DNA of 64,000 bases from Lycocorax pyrrhopterus obiensis (GCA_014706295.1 JACSVZ010000007.1:32785875-32849874), one strand, 5' to 3'; positions 9,968 to 23,160 are shown, numbered from the stretch's first letter. The notes: generated by a model from the sequence alone, not told the origin. Program-made: numbers and translations.

Positions 9968-12041
9968 GTAGGTTGAATTACTTTTTCTTCCTAAGATCTG
10001 GAAGTAGAAGGATGAGAAAATAATGTCTTGTTTAAATATTATTGATGGGGACTTAAGATCAAAATGTCAGAATTGCTTTCTTCTTTTGGCAGTCTCAAAT
10101 TTTGGATTTCCAGCCAAGGAAATCTTGGGGCTTGTTTGTCAAAATTTTTGATCATCTGCAGTTGTAGCAGAATTCAGCCGCAACTGATGGTGACAGTAAA
10201 AGCCTCTAAATTAGATGTGAGAACTTAAAAATCAGTTTCTGATTTTAAAAGATATCTACATAACAGTTCTCCATATGTTAATTGCGGCTTTAAAGCAGTT
10301 TGATGCTGCAGATATTTACTGTAATATTATTTAATAGTTTCTCAATCTCACTGTTTTCTTTCATTGAGGAATTTATTTTAAAAAGTAATATTTCATTTTA
10401 CCTCTAGGAATAATTTTATGTTTAGAGTTGATAAAAGAAGTTGTGGGTGATTTTCAGCTCAGTTTTTTCAAGACGTAGAACATGAAGTAATATTTTTTCT
10501 TGTTTACATGCATATGACTGGCTTTTCCAATATTGATAATCATTTAAACTTATCCAGGTGTAACTTAGTGATTTCAGACAACTCAAATTTTTGATTAATA
10601 TAAGTGTTTGCAACATTAATGCTCTTAGGCATATGGAGATGTAGTTAGTATGTTTTTAAGAAAAAAAATCAATGCAAAGTTTTCATACAATCATAAATTA
10701 CTTTGAATGTGATTTGAACTCTTTAATTAAATGAGTAACCTTTTGGTTGGCATTCCCCCAACTCAAAATTCTTCCAGCACATCTTTGGTAGATGTAATCA
10801 GCCTAGGAGATTATTGTTGGCTGAAGGGGGAATTACCTGAATGATTCCATTTTCAGGTTTGGACCTTAAACCTGAAGCTACTTAAGTTAATTTTCTGTGT
10901 TGATTATACTCTCTTTAAAATTTTTATTCTTGCATAATATAAAAAAATATGTGAAAAATATTGGTTAACACTTGGGTAGACTGATAATACCAGTTTGTAG
11001 TAAATTACCTCTGGGGACGAGAAAACAGGTGTTCATTGGCTGTGGCATGTACAGTAATTGCAGTGTGTGTGTGCCCTTCCCATTCCTGGCGTGCTCCTTC
11101 CTACTTACCCCAGTCGCTGTGCTGGCGTCAGCGTTCGTGTGGCTCACAGCAAACCTATTTGGGAAGCTCTCATCACACACAGGGAGGGAGGAGGCACAGG
11201 AGTCAGCAGGAGTGGCTTTTGTAAATGTCTCCTTAATGTCCGGTCTAGTGCAAATCTCTGTTTTCTTAGGGCAAAGCCAGAGTCCAAGGGTCTTAGTCTT
11301 TCCTTTCCCTTGCTCCTGTGGGCCATTTATGGGGCCATTTCCATATAGGGGTTCACTGTTGTTGCACTTGTGTCTATGCAGTTACTTGTAGTAACATGTT
11401 GTAACTCAGATTACAGAAATATTGGAGATCCAAAAACACACAAAAAAAACCCCCTCTAAAAGAATACTTGTTTAGTGGTTCATTCCCCCTCCACCCCTTC
11501 CCCGTTTAAAGACTTACTTTAGCATTCCAGTTGACAGTGCAGTCCCATTAACAGCTTTGATGTGGCAGTATTACCTGGTATGTGGACTGAGCAATCTGCG
11601 GGGGGTGGGGCAGGAATTTCATAAACTAGCTCTGCTTCCAGAAAATTATATTGTCAAATGATGTCTTAGGTGAATTGCTCTAGTGTTTACTTGTAGGAGG
11701 AGCACAGATGGGTCTTTTCACTCTGGAGTAAAGATACAGGAAAAAACCATAACATTCGTGACCACCTTGGTGGTTCACCAAAGGACAGACAGCTCTCCAC
11801 AGTGATGTGAACAGTTTTAACTAATGATTGCATGTCACATGCATGATGCTACTTTCCTCCTCAAAAATATTTTTCTACACTGATTTATTTGTGTCCCTTC
11901 CAACCAACTGAGCGCTGTTTCAATCAGTAGAATGAGACAGATAATCTTTCTGGAGCACCTGTGTAGAGCTGAGCATGGTAGTTGCTGTTTGGAATCAATT
12001 GATACTGCAGACTTTAATTTTTTCTTGCGTAATTTTAACAG
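9968..12041 (+). other. FMN1 intron after the alternative first exon
   Basis: The intron is bounded by GTAGGT (9968) and aacag (ending 12041). It is AT-rich except for a mixed-composition block at about 11030-11350 with several overlapping frames open and one CArG-like box (11323-11332). No repeat family was recognised. Confidence 0.75.
11323..11332. promoter_or_regulatory. CArG-box match (possible SRF site)
   Basis: CCATTTATGG fits CC(A/T)6GG. SRF controls many actin-cytoskeleton genes, so a site inside an actin nucleator gene is plausible. A few such matches are expected by chance in 64 kb, so the call is weak. Confidence 0.25.
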
Positions 12042-12159
12042 CCTGACCTGAGTCCCTCAGAGCAAGATGACAAGACTCCAGGGAGACTCCAGACTGTCTG
12101 GCCGCCACCAAAAGCAAAGCATGAAGAAGTAAAAGTAGGATTAAAGTACACAGAAGCAG
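12042..12159 (+). CDS. FMN1: FMN1 shared exon, linker before the coiled coil
   Basis: The exon is 118 nt. The acceptor is ttttaacag and the donor is GTAAAA at 12160. It starts in phase 0 and ends one base into a codon (the G of a Glu codon completed by the next exon). It encodes [17 protein letters not shown], then a VWPPPK motif and VGLKYTEA, nearly the same as mammalian formin-1 ([21 protein letters not shown]). The phase match to both 357 and 9967 shows that long and short isoforms converge here. The PPPK motif is a possible SH3 or WW contact, but this is inference. Confidence 0.93.
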
Positions 12160-12631
12160 GTAAAACAAAGAGGTGAAGCATTTACAGAAATTAGTTTCTG
12201 ACATTTTTAATCTTGTTTAATACAGAGATGGTGATAAGTCACAGTATTTTCTTATCTGTAAAAACAGATGTTATGTTTTGTATGTGTGGTTTACTGCTAC
12301 TTGTTAATTCAGCATCTGATTTTTAAATGTAAATGGCTAAGTATGTGTTGAAACCTACAAACTTGCCTGTACAAATTCATGAGGAAAGGAGTGGGTTTTT
12401 CTGGTAAATTAAGTTATCCATTTCCAGTGGGATTTTGTTCAAGTGAGTGACAGATTAGTGAATGCGTGGAAACATGACTGCCTTTTCTGGGGCCTTGGTG
12501 CAGGGGGCAGCTCCCTGCTGAACTCTGGTCTGGCTGCAGATTTTCTTCAGGTACTGTCCAGAATGTGAACAATACCATTATTGCAACATGTGTATGAACA
12601 GAGGAATGCTCATATCCAGTCAGGTCGCTTC

Positions 12632-12660
12632 TATAGCTATATATTATATATATAGCTATA
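12632..12660. repeat. AT-rich inverted repeat, 12-bp arms
   Basis: TATAGCTATATA (12632-12643) faces its exact reverse complement (12649-12660) across 5 nt. It is a likely cruciform or hairpin former within a TA-rich microsatellite-like patch. Confidence 0.7.
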
Positions 12661-13267
12661 TATTGTCCTATGCAAGGGTATAAAAGAATATGTCCAAAAT
12701 GCAATGCTAATTTTCAGATAAGCTTTCCACAGAAAAAATATTTCTTGGGGTTTTTTTGTTATTTAGATATTTACATAACATACTTACAAGGGAGAAAGTG
12801 ATTATTTTAGCCACCACGACTCTAGTACAAATTTATATTCTTGAATATGAAACAGCAAGTCCTTGATATTTAGAAATTAACCATAAACTGAGGAATAGTC
12901 TGAAATATTAAAGCGAAAGACAATAAACCATCTCTTCTTCAGGTACCTGGAGATTTTAGAAAATACCCCCTAGAAAGTATTAAGTGGAACTAAAAAAAAG
13001 CTTTTATACTACTTTGCTGTGAGAAATTGTTCAGGGTGTCGCTGTATGTTTCTTTCTAATTCCAGTGGGTATCCATCTGACCTTGTATATGAGAAACAGT
13101 ACTCCTATTTGTTCTGTCTACTGCTTTTTGTTGCTTGGTCTTTCTCCCTCTTTTTTCAGTTTTCTCTGCTTTAATCTTTCTTTTTTGTAAAGTGGGAATA
13201 ATACTGGAAGTGTAATAGTTGTTGGAAGATTGAGAAAACTTGGTTTTGACAGAAACAACATTGTTAT

Positions 13268-13305
13268 AATATATAGAATTGAATTTAATATATAGAATTG
13301 AATTT
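13268..13305. repeat. Tandem duplication, 19-nt unit x2
   Basis: The unit AATATATAGAATTGAATTT occurs twice head to tail without mismatch (13268-13286 and 13287-13305), a recent slippage or duplication event. Confidence 0.85.
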
Positions 13306-15580
13306 GTGGTGCATCTGATTGGTCTGAAGTGTGGGAGTCTATCACTTAGATGACCAGGACAGGTATTCAGCTGTTGGCAAGTTCCTGTAACTCTTAGGTT
13401 TTTATTATAGGCTATATGCTTGCTATATTTAATTTTACTCAAATAAATATTTTTCCTTCTAATGACTGTAATCATCTGTGGCGAAACATATGCTTGAAGA
13501 AAGAAAGAAAAGAAAACTGAATTAACAAAAGCTCCAGATTCTACTACTTGTAGAGAAATTAGGTCATGCTTTCTTGAAATTTGAATAGGAAAGACAGACT
13601 GGCTTAGAGCCCATGTAAATTGTTACTCTTGTTACTGTGATATTTTGGGTGGCAGTGTCATCAACATGTTGATGGTTTGTTTGCTAAGTCAAATTTTTAT
13701 AGACCAGATTCTGCAGTTCATTAGTTGCTCCAGCATCTGGCAGAGGGATTTGAATGAAAACAAACCACTGGTGATTCAGCTGGGATGGGATGTAAGCAGT
13801 GCTTTTAGAGGAAATAGGCAAAGGCTATGTTTGCAAGGTATGTTAAGACTGCAGTAAAGTTACGGGTATGCCTCAGAGACTGGTAGGTTTGTTTCTTTCA
13901 GCTGCTCACGGATGCCTGGAAAGCAGTTGTAAGTTGCACATGATGGATCACTTACACTGGCTTTTCTGAGGACTTGTGTGACTGTTTTAAAGCATTATGC
14001 ACAGGAATACATATATAGAGTCTCCTACAAGTGAAGCAAGGTACTGTTCATGAGTAGTGATGGTAGATTAAAAGAATGGGGTTTGTATTCAGTGTTGGTC
14101 TTATTGCTGGGGTTTGTGGGGTTTTTTATGAATATGAAAGTGGCGATGCAGCACAACTTATAAATTCACTATCTTCTCTCTGACAGTAGTAGGTACCTTC
14201 AAAGTGCATGTGTATACTGGCATTTCCCCTCATACCCCTTCACATCCAAAATTCCCTTCCAGCCACCAATACTTTAGAAGCTTCTTGACCCCCCTTTTAA
14301 TAAATGGGCTTCTTAAAAACCTATAATGCAGGTTAATCATCTGCATTATTTAAACTGACTGGTCTCAACCAGAAACCCTATTTCTTACCTCAGTGTCTTG
14401 TCCTGACAACTAAGATCAAATGAAAAATTCTTGATCTCAGAATGGAGTTCAAAAATTGTGTGCGGCAGGGATGTTTATGATGTCAGTCTTCCTCCACTGA
14501 TGTTCCTGAATAGATGAATATCTGTATCATAAAAAATGCTAAAGTGGTTCATTTTATTAACTTTCAGTCAACAGTTTATGTTTGTATTTTGATTTCTGTG
14601 ATCAAGAGTTTCATCTACCAAAACAAGAGGAATTTATATAAAAACAATAATAAGAGGATGAATTATTAGGTAAGTATTCATTTAGCACAGCTTTATTTTA
14701 GGCTTAGACAAAATATATGTTCAAATACAAGGATAAATTTGTACTTCTTACAGGGTACATGAATATTTTATGAGGTAGCATAGATTTTTTTTTCATTTGT
14801 CATGATAAAATAGGATTTAAGTGAGACTGAAGAACTTGAAAGTTGAAATACAGTAATCTCTTTTGCAATTCTACATTGTCTTTGATTTACTTTCTTCATC
14901 ACCATGCACTATGACAACTATGACAGGAAGGTAGGGATATTGAGGGAGAGTATTCCTGGTTTTTTGATCTTTTCTCACCTCCTTGTCATGTTTTTCCTCA
15001 TTGTTCTTGTTGCCTAGTGGAATCAAGAAATTCAGGCTTAATTTGGCCTACGCTGCAGACATCACAATGACTCATAGAAGCTTGGAGGAGTAGCTAACTC
15101 CCTCCTGAGGCTCATAGTCTGGCTTGATGTGTGGGAAACCAACTGAAAAGCAAATGGACATAACAAGGAACACGTGTGTGAGGCTGCCTAGGCCTGTCAG
15201 GAGTATTAGAAGTGAAAGAAGTTAGGGATAAAACTGAGCAAGAGGTTTTATTCATGCATTTGATAACTGCTTGTGCAGTCATAGTATTGTCTCCTGCAGT
15301 ATCCGAATCTTGAGCTGTTAATTTTGAATTTTGAATTGAATGGATGATGTGACAATATTTTGGTTTATCTTATGTTTTCTTAATTCTTTAATTCCTGTGT
15401 TTCCATAGTGCAAGTGACTGCATTGTCAACTGGCTCTCTGTAATTAGCACAAGCTGCTTGCATGATTCTCTAGAGAAACTGGATCTTCTTTGAAGTATAT
15501 CTAAAATAGCTGAAGTCCAGAAAGTCTGCAGTACATTTATGTCCTGGAAGACTAGAAAAAGGGTTTTTTAATTTATGGTT

Positions 15581-15607
15581 ATTCCATGGAAATCATTTCC
15601 ATGGAAT
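15581..15607. repeat. 27-nt perfect inverted repeat, 13-bp arms, 1-nt centre
   Basis: ATTCCATGGAAAT (15581-15593), then C, then its exact reverse complement ATTTCCATGGAAT (15595-15607). Each arm contains the smaller palindrome CCATGG. It lies in unique intronic sequence with no repeat family seen around it. Confidence 0.9.
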
Positions 15608-16915
15608 CAAAGACATTTCTGTGCATATATTTTTGGTCCTAAATTTCTGTTCCTCTGCTTTCATTATAAGTTTTTTTTGGTTTTCCTCCATAATTCTCAG
15701 GGAGACTTCTCAGGTTTTTAAGCATTAATTCTGACAGAAGGGTAGATGTGTCACCATTATGTGTGGTGAAAATATCTAGCCAGAGAGAAGAGGCAAATTC
15801 ATGTCTATACTGAAGAAATTAATCTGTGATACTGCATCACATTGAATCCACATATAATGAATATCTCAGCTACTGTGTATGACTAGGTCAGCACTTTCAG
15901 ACACATGTCCGAGAAAAGAAGTTTAGACATGGGTTCTGCAGCTCATAAAACTACTTATGTTTGAAGAACAGTCTCCACATTAAGGTGACATAGTTGTACA
16001 GATTCTGCTATTCCTATTAAAAATACCATTTCGGACTTCAGGATCAAACTAGTTCTCTTATATACAGCAGAGAGAGTTTAGTCTTTTGCTTAGCAAACCA
16101 GAAATGTAAAAAGTAATGAGAGAGAGAAGTACATTGACATTCCTCGTGGAGAAAACGTTTAAAAGCCACTTGAAACATTAATTCATTTAGTGAGGTTTTT
16201 TCCATTTTTTCATTCAGTGTTTTCTTTTTAATTCAACTGTCTGTACTAAATTTAAAAACCTCATTTTCTCACAGTCTGTCTGTTCATCATCCTTAAATCT
16301 GCAATGAGGTAATGGTGTCTTTATGGTGCCACAATTTCTATAGCAGAGTCTGTGATGATGTAAGCACAATTTTCAGGGTAAATAAGAAAATCAGGAGGTG
16401 CCTGAGAAAACTCTTATTACACAAAAAATGTCTGGGCAAATGGTGAATGAAGTACAAAATAGTGGCAGAGAAACCTCTGCCACTATTGCTAAGTCTCAAA
16501 TATGTCAAATCTTTGATCCCCTATACTCTTGAATTCCCAGCAGGAAAACGGGCCATGATGTAAATGCAGGGAATAACCAGCTTATGTGAGAGAAAGAGAG
16601 GCATAATGACTGGCACAAAAGGATGAAAGATAAGGGCATGATTTCTTATCTTTCTTTGACATAAGCTTCCTTTGTGGCCTTGAACAGTTTGTGTTTGTCT
16701 TTAAAAAGAGACAATGCTTGATGTTGTTAAGTGTCCTGAAGGAAGTTTTTGTTAACAGTGGCTACCAACAGTTGGTTTTACTCTAAGTAAAAAAAAAGAA
16801 ATTTTTTTAGTAATTTCAGTTTATTTGATTTCAGTGTGGTGTTGAGGGTTTAGTTCTGGGATTCTATTTTAAATTTTACTGTAGTGACTTAGATAATGCA
16901 GCAGTATAGCAAACA

Positions 16916-16959
16916 GCTTCAAGATAGTGCTTTTGCATTGCTTCAAGATAGTGCTTTTG
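16916..16959. repeat. Direct repeat, 20-nt unit, 24-nt period
   Basis: The 20-nt unit GCTTCAAGATAGTGCTTTTG at 16916-16935 recurs exactly at 16940-16959, separated by CATT. Confidence 0.85.
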
Positions 16960-19900
16960 TGATTTAATGGTCACTGATCAATTTGATGTGACCTCAGAGT
17001 GCATAAAGTTTTTGTAAATTATTTTACTACACTTTACTGCATTTATTGTGCAGCATGACAGGTGCATGTTATTTGGTGTTTCATAATCAGACAGGTACAC
17101 TAGCATGTTTTGGAGAAGCTGAGGGTTTTACTACAAGCCAGATTTTTGTAGCCGTATTATATTCTAGAGTAACAATGACTTTTTTTCTCTTACTTGTGCT
17201 AGCTGAAGCTATGATTTTATGGATTTAGAAGGTATTGGGAATTATGCTGCTTGGAAATCTCTACAGCCACAGACAGGTTGTACCTGTGCTGATCACTACA
17301 GCACTTTTCCAAATATCTTGCAGCACTGTGTGCTAAGATTTAATTTGAAAATATTAAAAAAACCATGCTCAAAAACAATCAAGGAACAAAAATATCCTTT
17401 GCTTTTCTCTCCCCACCTCAGCTGACACTGTCTTTCATACTGTGCCTCTTGAGTCAGGAACAAAAAGATAGGCACCTGTTGATGATTAATATTTGTTGTT
17501 AAGACGTTTGTGTTCCATTTTCAGTCCTTTAGCTAATTTTTGGAATGGCTTCAGGAAAGATTGGGGACCTTTCCAAGCTTCAGTTTATCCATCCGTAAAA
17601 TTCGGATAAGAATTCTGACCTGTTTTTCAAGTCAGATTAAATTCCCTTTCTGTTTATAGGCTATTAGCACTAGAGATGCAGAACAGGAAAGAATATCGAC
17701 TTTTTAAACTTAAATCTTAAAAAAAACCCCAGATTAACCCCACACTTACAGAATGGTAACTGTCTGTACTGAAGACCATGTGATAAAATGTTCATGCCTT
17801 CCCATACACTGAAGATTGTATTTTTACGAGGTGAGGGGGAAGAAGAGTTATGCTCCATTTTTTCAATGAAAATCCCTGCTTTATTTTTGTTATGCATACT
17901 CTCTGTAGAAAGGTAATTTTAGGAGACCTGTTGTTTTTGAGTCTGGATGCATGTTTTGCAGCAGATGCCTGACAAGGACAGGTTTTACAGTATCCAGAGC
18001 CCTGTCTGGATACACACATATGTGTAGTCATGGATACCAGCGTGCTTAAGGTTCACATGCAGAGCAGCTTCAGTCCACTCAAAGTAGAAAGCTGATTTCT
18101 AAGTTTAATATTTTTCTAGAGAGTCTGTTGCCTGAATATAATGAAGGCAAATTGTGTGATTTCTTTTACTGTAGTTTTTATTTTGAAATGTAGACTCCAC
18201 TGTGGACCCGAGCAATCTAATGTTGCAAAGACCCAAAACAGTCTTAGGGTTTTATGAGACTGTTCTTGTTACATAATTGAAATACAGTGAAAGAGCAATT
18301 GTGTATACAAGAAGAATGACTTTGTATTTTATTTCCATGGTTCTATTTCAAAATATATGAAGCCCTTTGTGTAACAGAAATGTCTCTGAGTTTTACTGAA
18401 TTCCCTTTCCTGTTGTCCAGTCTCGCTGTTCACGTGTTGTGATGCTTTCTGAAAATTTGCACCTGCATTTAGAACTGCTCTTTGTCTTTCTTCTTAGATA
18501 GATTCAATATCAGCCCTGCCAGGTTTTCTCCCTCTGCTATGGCACAGACATGTACTTTTATAAGTAAAAAACCCAGCCATATTTATTGTGCATTTCTTAG
18601 TTTTGCATTTATCAATGATATAAGTTTGACAGCAGTTCTGAACTTGAGAGTTGCTGAGACTGTCCTGGGGAAGCAGTGTGTTTGTGTGTAGGGGTGTGTA
18701 TTGTGCCTACATTCACCCACGTATGCACCCATGTTTGACTAAGTGCACACCTATACTGCATGTGTAGGATACATGCATTCTCGAGGTATACTGTAAATAG
18801 CATACAGTGGTTGTGGAGGTGTTATAGATCTAGAGTAAGTGCTTTGTATTTCAAATTTGTGCTAAATGAAGTTGGTAGAGTCTGTAATTCATCAAAGAAA
18901 ATCTGTAATAAGTCTGTTCCTCGTGTTTGCTGATAAAGTGTTACTTGTTTACCATATTGCTTTGGTGAACACGATCCTGTAATAGATTGGTTTTGTAAAT
19001 ACAAAGTAGGATGTTTATTGAGAAAGAATTAATGTTGAATGTCCCCAGCAGCAGCACCTGTAATGTTGCCTTTCTGGGAGGGTGAAATGACAAGCGAAAC
19101 TATTCATTTCTGCTATCAGGTAAATGAAGTGTAACTGTACCCCCTCACAGCTGAGGAATGGCCAGGCAGATAAGTTACTCAGGTGGCCGCTTCTGAAGAG
19201 TGCTTTATACTGCGTTGCAGTCAGAAACAGGAGTAACTGTTTTCCTCGTTTCCGTAACAGGCCTTCAAGGGGGTGCTGGTTTTCCGTAGGAAACTGGTTT
19301 TCTGTGGATGCAGTTCTATTATTCTTGGGGAATTCAGTGGATATTGTGAAGATACTTCATGTCCTGTTGTAAGTTTACTCTGATGTCCTCTGTATTATCT
19401 CAATATCTGGACAGTATTTAGATACTGGACTATTGGCTTGTTTTGGGCTATTTTCCACAACTCCCTCTTCATTTGTCCCTTTTTCTCACATCTGTTGTAT
19501 TCTCACCATACGAGAATCTTAAAGATGCTGAGAATGTTTGAAATTTTAGGTTTGGAAGGTTCTTCCTTGTCTTAAAAGTGAAACAAAAAACCAGAAAAAC
19601 TAAACAAAAGTTAAGTTGAAGTGAAGGATGTCTGCCCATTTCCCAGTCTATGGAATTGGCATCCTTACAAGTAGTGAATTACGGGACTGTAAAAGAGTTC
19701 AAGTGCAAAGAAGAGAGGACAGATAGGAGTAGATGGAATGGGGTTGAGGGAGGAGGATTAGAATCGTGTGTTAAAACAGCATGCAGTATTGTTTTATCCA
19801 ATCCCCTATCCCTAAAAAACTGGTAATTTTGTGAATTTCTTTTAGCACAAATAAATTTTAATTTCCTAGTTGTAAAAGCATGCTTAAATGCAGTTATGCT

Positions 19901-21160
19901 TTATAAAACAATCAAAGACTAACAAATTACATTTTGAAAGTTGCTCATTTGTGTTTTTATTGGAAGAAAAGCCTGAAAATTTGCTGCTGTTTTATGACTG
20001 TAGCCTGAGAAAGTCTGAAAGGTAGCATCAATGCATCTTTAAAAATAAATAAAAAGTAATGAAAAAGGTGAAGCTGTAGTGAGTAGGTTCCCTTCTGACC
20101 CCTGGTGGTTAAAGACGAGAACTACATGAGGAAATAGAGGAGGAAACATGCTGTAGTAAAGGGGAATATTGAAAATGGGACCAAGGGTTACCACGCAGGG
20201 AGAAAACATTAAGAAACCCTCACTATTCTGAAATTTAATGAATCAGTGCAATTATAAGTTAATGATTTTCTTTATACCACAGGGTGTGGTACGTCTCAAG
20301 AAAGGTAGATTGCACTCAAGTTTTCCAGCTTTTGTTCTCTAATTACTTCTAAATTGTGTTAACATTATTTTGCATGTTTCCACACACTGAGTTTAATATG
20401 TATGGCTTTTTGCAAAAATGAGTATACTGACCAGAAGTGGCTATATAGGTCATTTAACTTCAAAGCTTCTACTTTCTACATGAAGTTTTGAGATTACGGC
20501 AGAGAAGTTTCCTGAATTACTATGTAAAGTTTGGGAAGCAATGCATCTACTTGATCTCTGAGTTATGGAGATTTCTGTGGGAAAGGTTTTCATGTAAGAT
20601 TTTATTTAAAATTATTCAAGTAGGTAAGTTGTTTAATTACCAAAGAAGAAAAGGTAATTCTTGCATAACACAGTTGTGAACACAGTAGGATAATACTGAA
20701 TAATATTTTAATGTGTATACTTGCTTTTTGCAACAGTTTCGAAGAATGAAAATTTACCTTTGAAACATTGTGACCCACTGTATCCAGTATTTCCAGGGTT
20801 GTATGTTGAATTTTCAGGTCACCAGGTTGACCAGTGAATGCTTCTACCTTTTCTTTTAGAAATGCTGATGAAGAGTGCATCTCGCTCAGTATTATAACAA
20901 AGATTTTCATGAGCATGTATTGAGTATATTTGTAAACATTGTTGCTGTTTTGTGTTCAGATGAATTCTGTGTGATGATAAAACTGAACATACATTAGGCA
21001 TTTTGATTACGTAGGTTGTCCAAAACATCCATATTTGATTTCATGTTCAGTTTTCTATGCGTTAGGGAAAGCATGCATGCTTTAGCGTGTATTTTGTTTG
21101 CAAAACAGTGAAGCATGCCTCCTGCTTTACTAATCATTAGGAATATTTTGTTTTATTTCT

Positions 21161-21174
21161 GCCACCTGGTGGCA
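21161..21174. promoter_or_regulatory. CTCF-like / E-box palindromic motif
   Basis: GCCACCTGGTGGCA is close to the CTCF core (CCASYAGRKGGC) with one mismatch. It is also a 6-1-6 palindrome with an internal CACCTG E-box of the ZEB/SNAI type. Occupancy is unknown. Confidence 0.3.
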
Positions 21175-22659
21175 TATTTTGTTTGTCACATATGTCAGCA
21201 ATATCAGTCACTGTTATTGCACAGTCTAAAACTTTTTTTTTTTAATGCTTGTTTTGGAAACAAAAACCAAAATGAGGAATTCTTAAAAGTGTTCCCACCC
21301 CAAACTTCTGTCTTCTAATCAGATTGTATGGAATTAATCTTTCAGAAAAGTCTAAGCTTTCTGATCTGCTTTCGTCTCCTTCACTTACCACAGAACGTGA
21401 AAATACAATAATGAGTGACCATGATTGTTGTTTCCTATTGAAAGTCTTGAGGAATGAATAAAATCAATGATTTAATCATTCTGCAGCATATGGTATGCAA
21501 TTCTGTGCATATATCAAGCTGGGAGCTTTGTAGAAATATTTCCAAGTGTATTCGGTTTGCATGGCCTGGTTTTGGTAGTGGGGGCGTACTACAGATGTGG
21601 CTTTGTTTTCACAGTGTTACTGCATGTGGCCCATGGTTAACCAAGGAACATCCATGGGATATTTTTACATGGTAGAAATTTATTTAAGTATTCGTTTTTT
21701 GATTTTATTTGATCGACAGTGCTAGTGTTTAGCAACACTTCAGAAATCAGGCAGTTCACAAGCAGTTGATGATTTTTTGCAAGACAAAACTATATAAGCG
21801 GGAGCTGAAAATACCGACTGAGTTACATATTTTCAGTAATGCATGAAAAGCTGGGGGTGTGCAAAACTCCCTGCTAGAATACGTAGCTAAATGAGTGTAC
21901 AATACAAATTCCCTGTGTGAAGCTTAAATACAATCTTACTTATGCTTTTGTCTCTAGCTCACCTAAAGCTTTACGAGGAGGGACCACCAGGTGGGTGGAG
22001 CAGTGTAACGTTGTCTGTCTGTGTCTAGTCTTTGGTCTCTTTTGTTACCATAAAGGTAGTATTTATCTTTCCTTGATGGAGTAGAAGTGGTAAAGCCTGA
22101 CTCTGCTATATCTACCACTGTTCAGAACTAAAAATTTGGTAAGACTACAGAAGTTCTATAATAGATCAGAAACGTTTTTCAGAATTCCATCTTATGGTAC
22201 TTCGGTTTCAATGGCTGCCATCCCACTAAAGTGAGTGGAATTTAGGTTAATTTGTTCTAAATCTCACAGTGCTGAGTGTGAAATTTTGCCAAGATTTAAG
22301 GTCTGGTTGGAAGAACATCACAATTGAGAACTGGTGTATTACCTTCTCTTCTTCCCCCTCTCTCTCTCCCAATTTGTCTTGGCTGTGAGCCAACTCCAGG
22401 TAAATGTAACCCAATCTAACATGCCTAATAATTAGACATGTTATAATCTGGCAGTGTTTATTCTGAAAGTCTTTGGAGCAAAGACTGTAACGAAAATTAA
22501 AGTGATGATAGATCTTTGCATTAGAGTTGTGGAAAAGTGTTTGAGCATACACTGATCCTTATTCAAAACAAGAGCACATTTAAGGGTGATAAAGGAATCC
22601 AATAAAATCCCATTGACAACCATGTGAGGGTTAATTAGATGCTAACTGATGTCATTAGT

Positions 22660-22745
22660 AATCATAGAATGTTAAGGGGTTGGAATAGACCTTAAAGATC
22701 ATCTACTACCAACACCCCTGCCATGGGCAGGGACGTCTCCCAGTA
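22660..22745 (-). mobile_element. CR1 3'-end fragment, reverse orientation
   Basis: AATCATAGAATG followed by a TTGGAATAGACCTTAAAGATC block and a CCCCTGCCATGGGCAGGGAC block is the reverse-complemented CR1 3' end. Only about 85 bp remains, a very short 5'-truncated insertion. Confidence 0.85.
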
Positions 22746-23024
22746 ATGAATCAATAGAGATGTCTTTTGAAGGAAAAGGAGGTTTAATTGTCCTTTAGGG
22801 AAAGTAATTAACTATGTTAACCTGATTTTTGCAAGTGTGTTTCACTTATAGCCCCTGCTGTGTCTTTGTGTGTTTTCTTGCTCAGTTTTGTACCCGCTAA
22901 GAGCAGGACATGCAGAGCCTTAGCTGTTTTTGGATTTTAAGTGAAGCTTAAGGAAGACATTTTGAACAAACGCTCATGACTCAGAAGCTCCTTTTAAGCA
23001 GCTCTTTTGAATTATCGAATTATG

Positions 23025-23160
23025 GAATCATAGAGTAGTTTGGGTTGGAAGGGACCTTAAAGATCATCTAGTCCCAACTCCCCTGCCAGGGCGAGAGACA
23101 CTTCCCACTAGACCAGGTCTATGTCCCATCCAACCTGGCCTTGAACACTGCCAGGGATGG
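23025..23160 (-). mobile_element. CR1 3'-end fragment, reverse orientation
   Basis: AATCATAGAGTAGTTTGGGT and the following AAGGGACCTTAAAGATCATC are the reverse complement of the CR1 3' terminus; the copy continues to CTGCCAGGGATGG and stops. It is a second insertion, 280 bp from the copy at 22660, since both keep their own 3' tail. Confidence 0.9.

Noticed and set aside
8258..9976. Treating the whole 8258-9976 open frame as the CDS
   Set aside because: The left end begins at TTG and the right end runs past a GTAGGT donor into intron. The supported coding part is 8576-9967.
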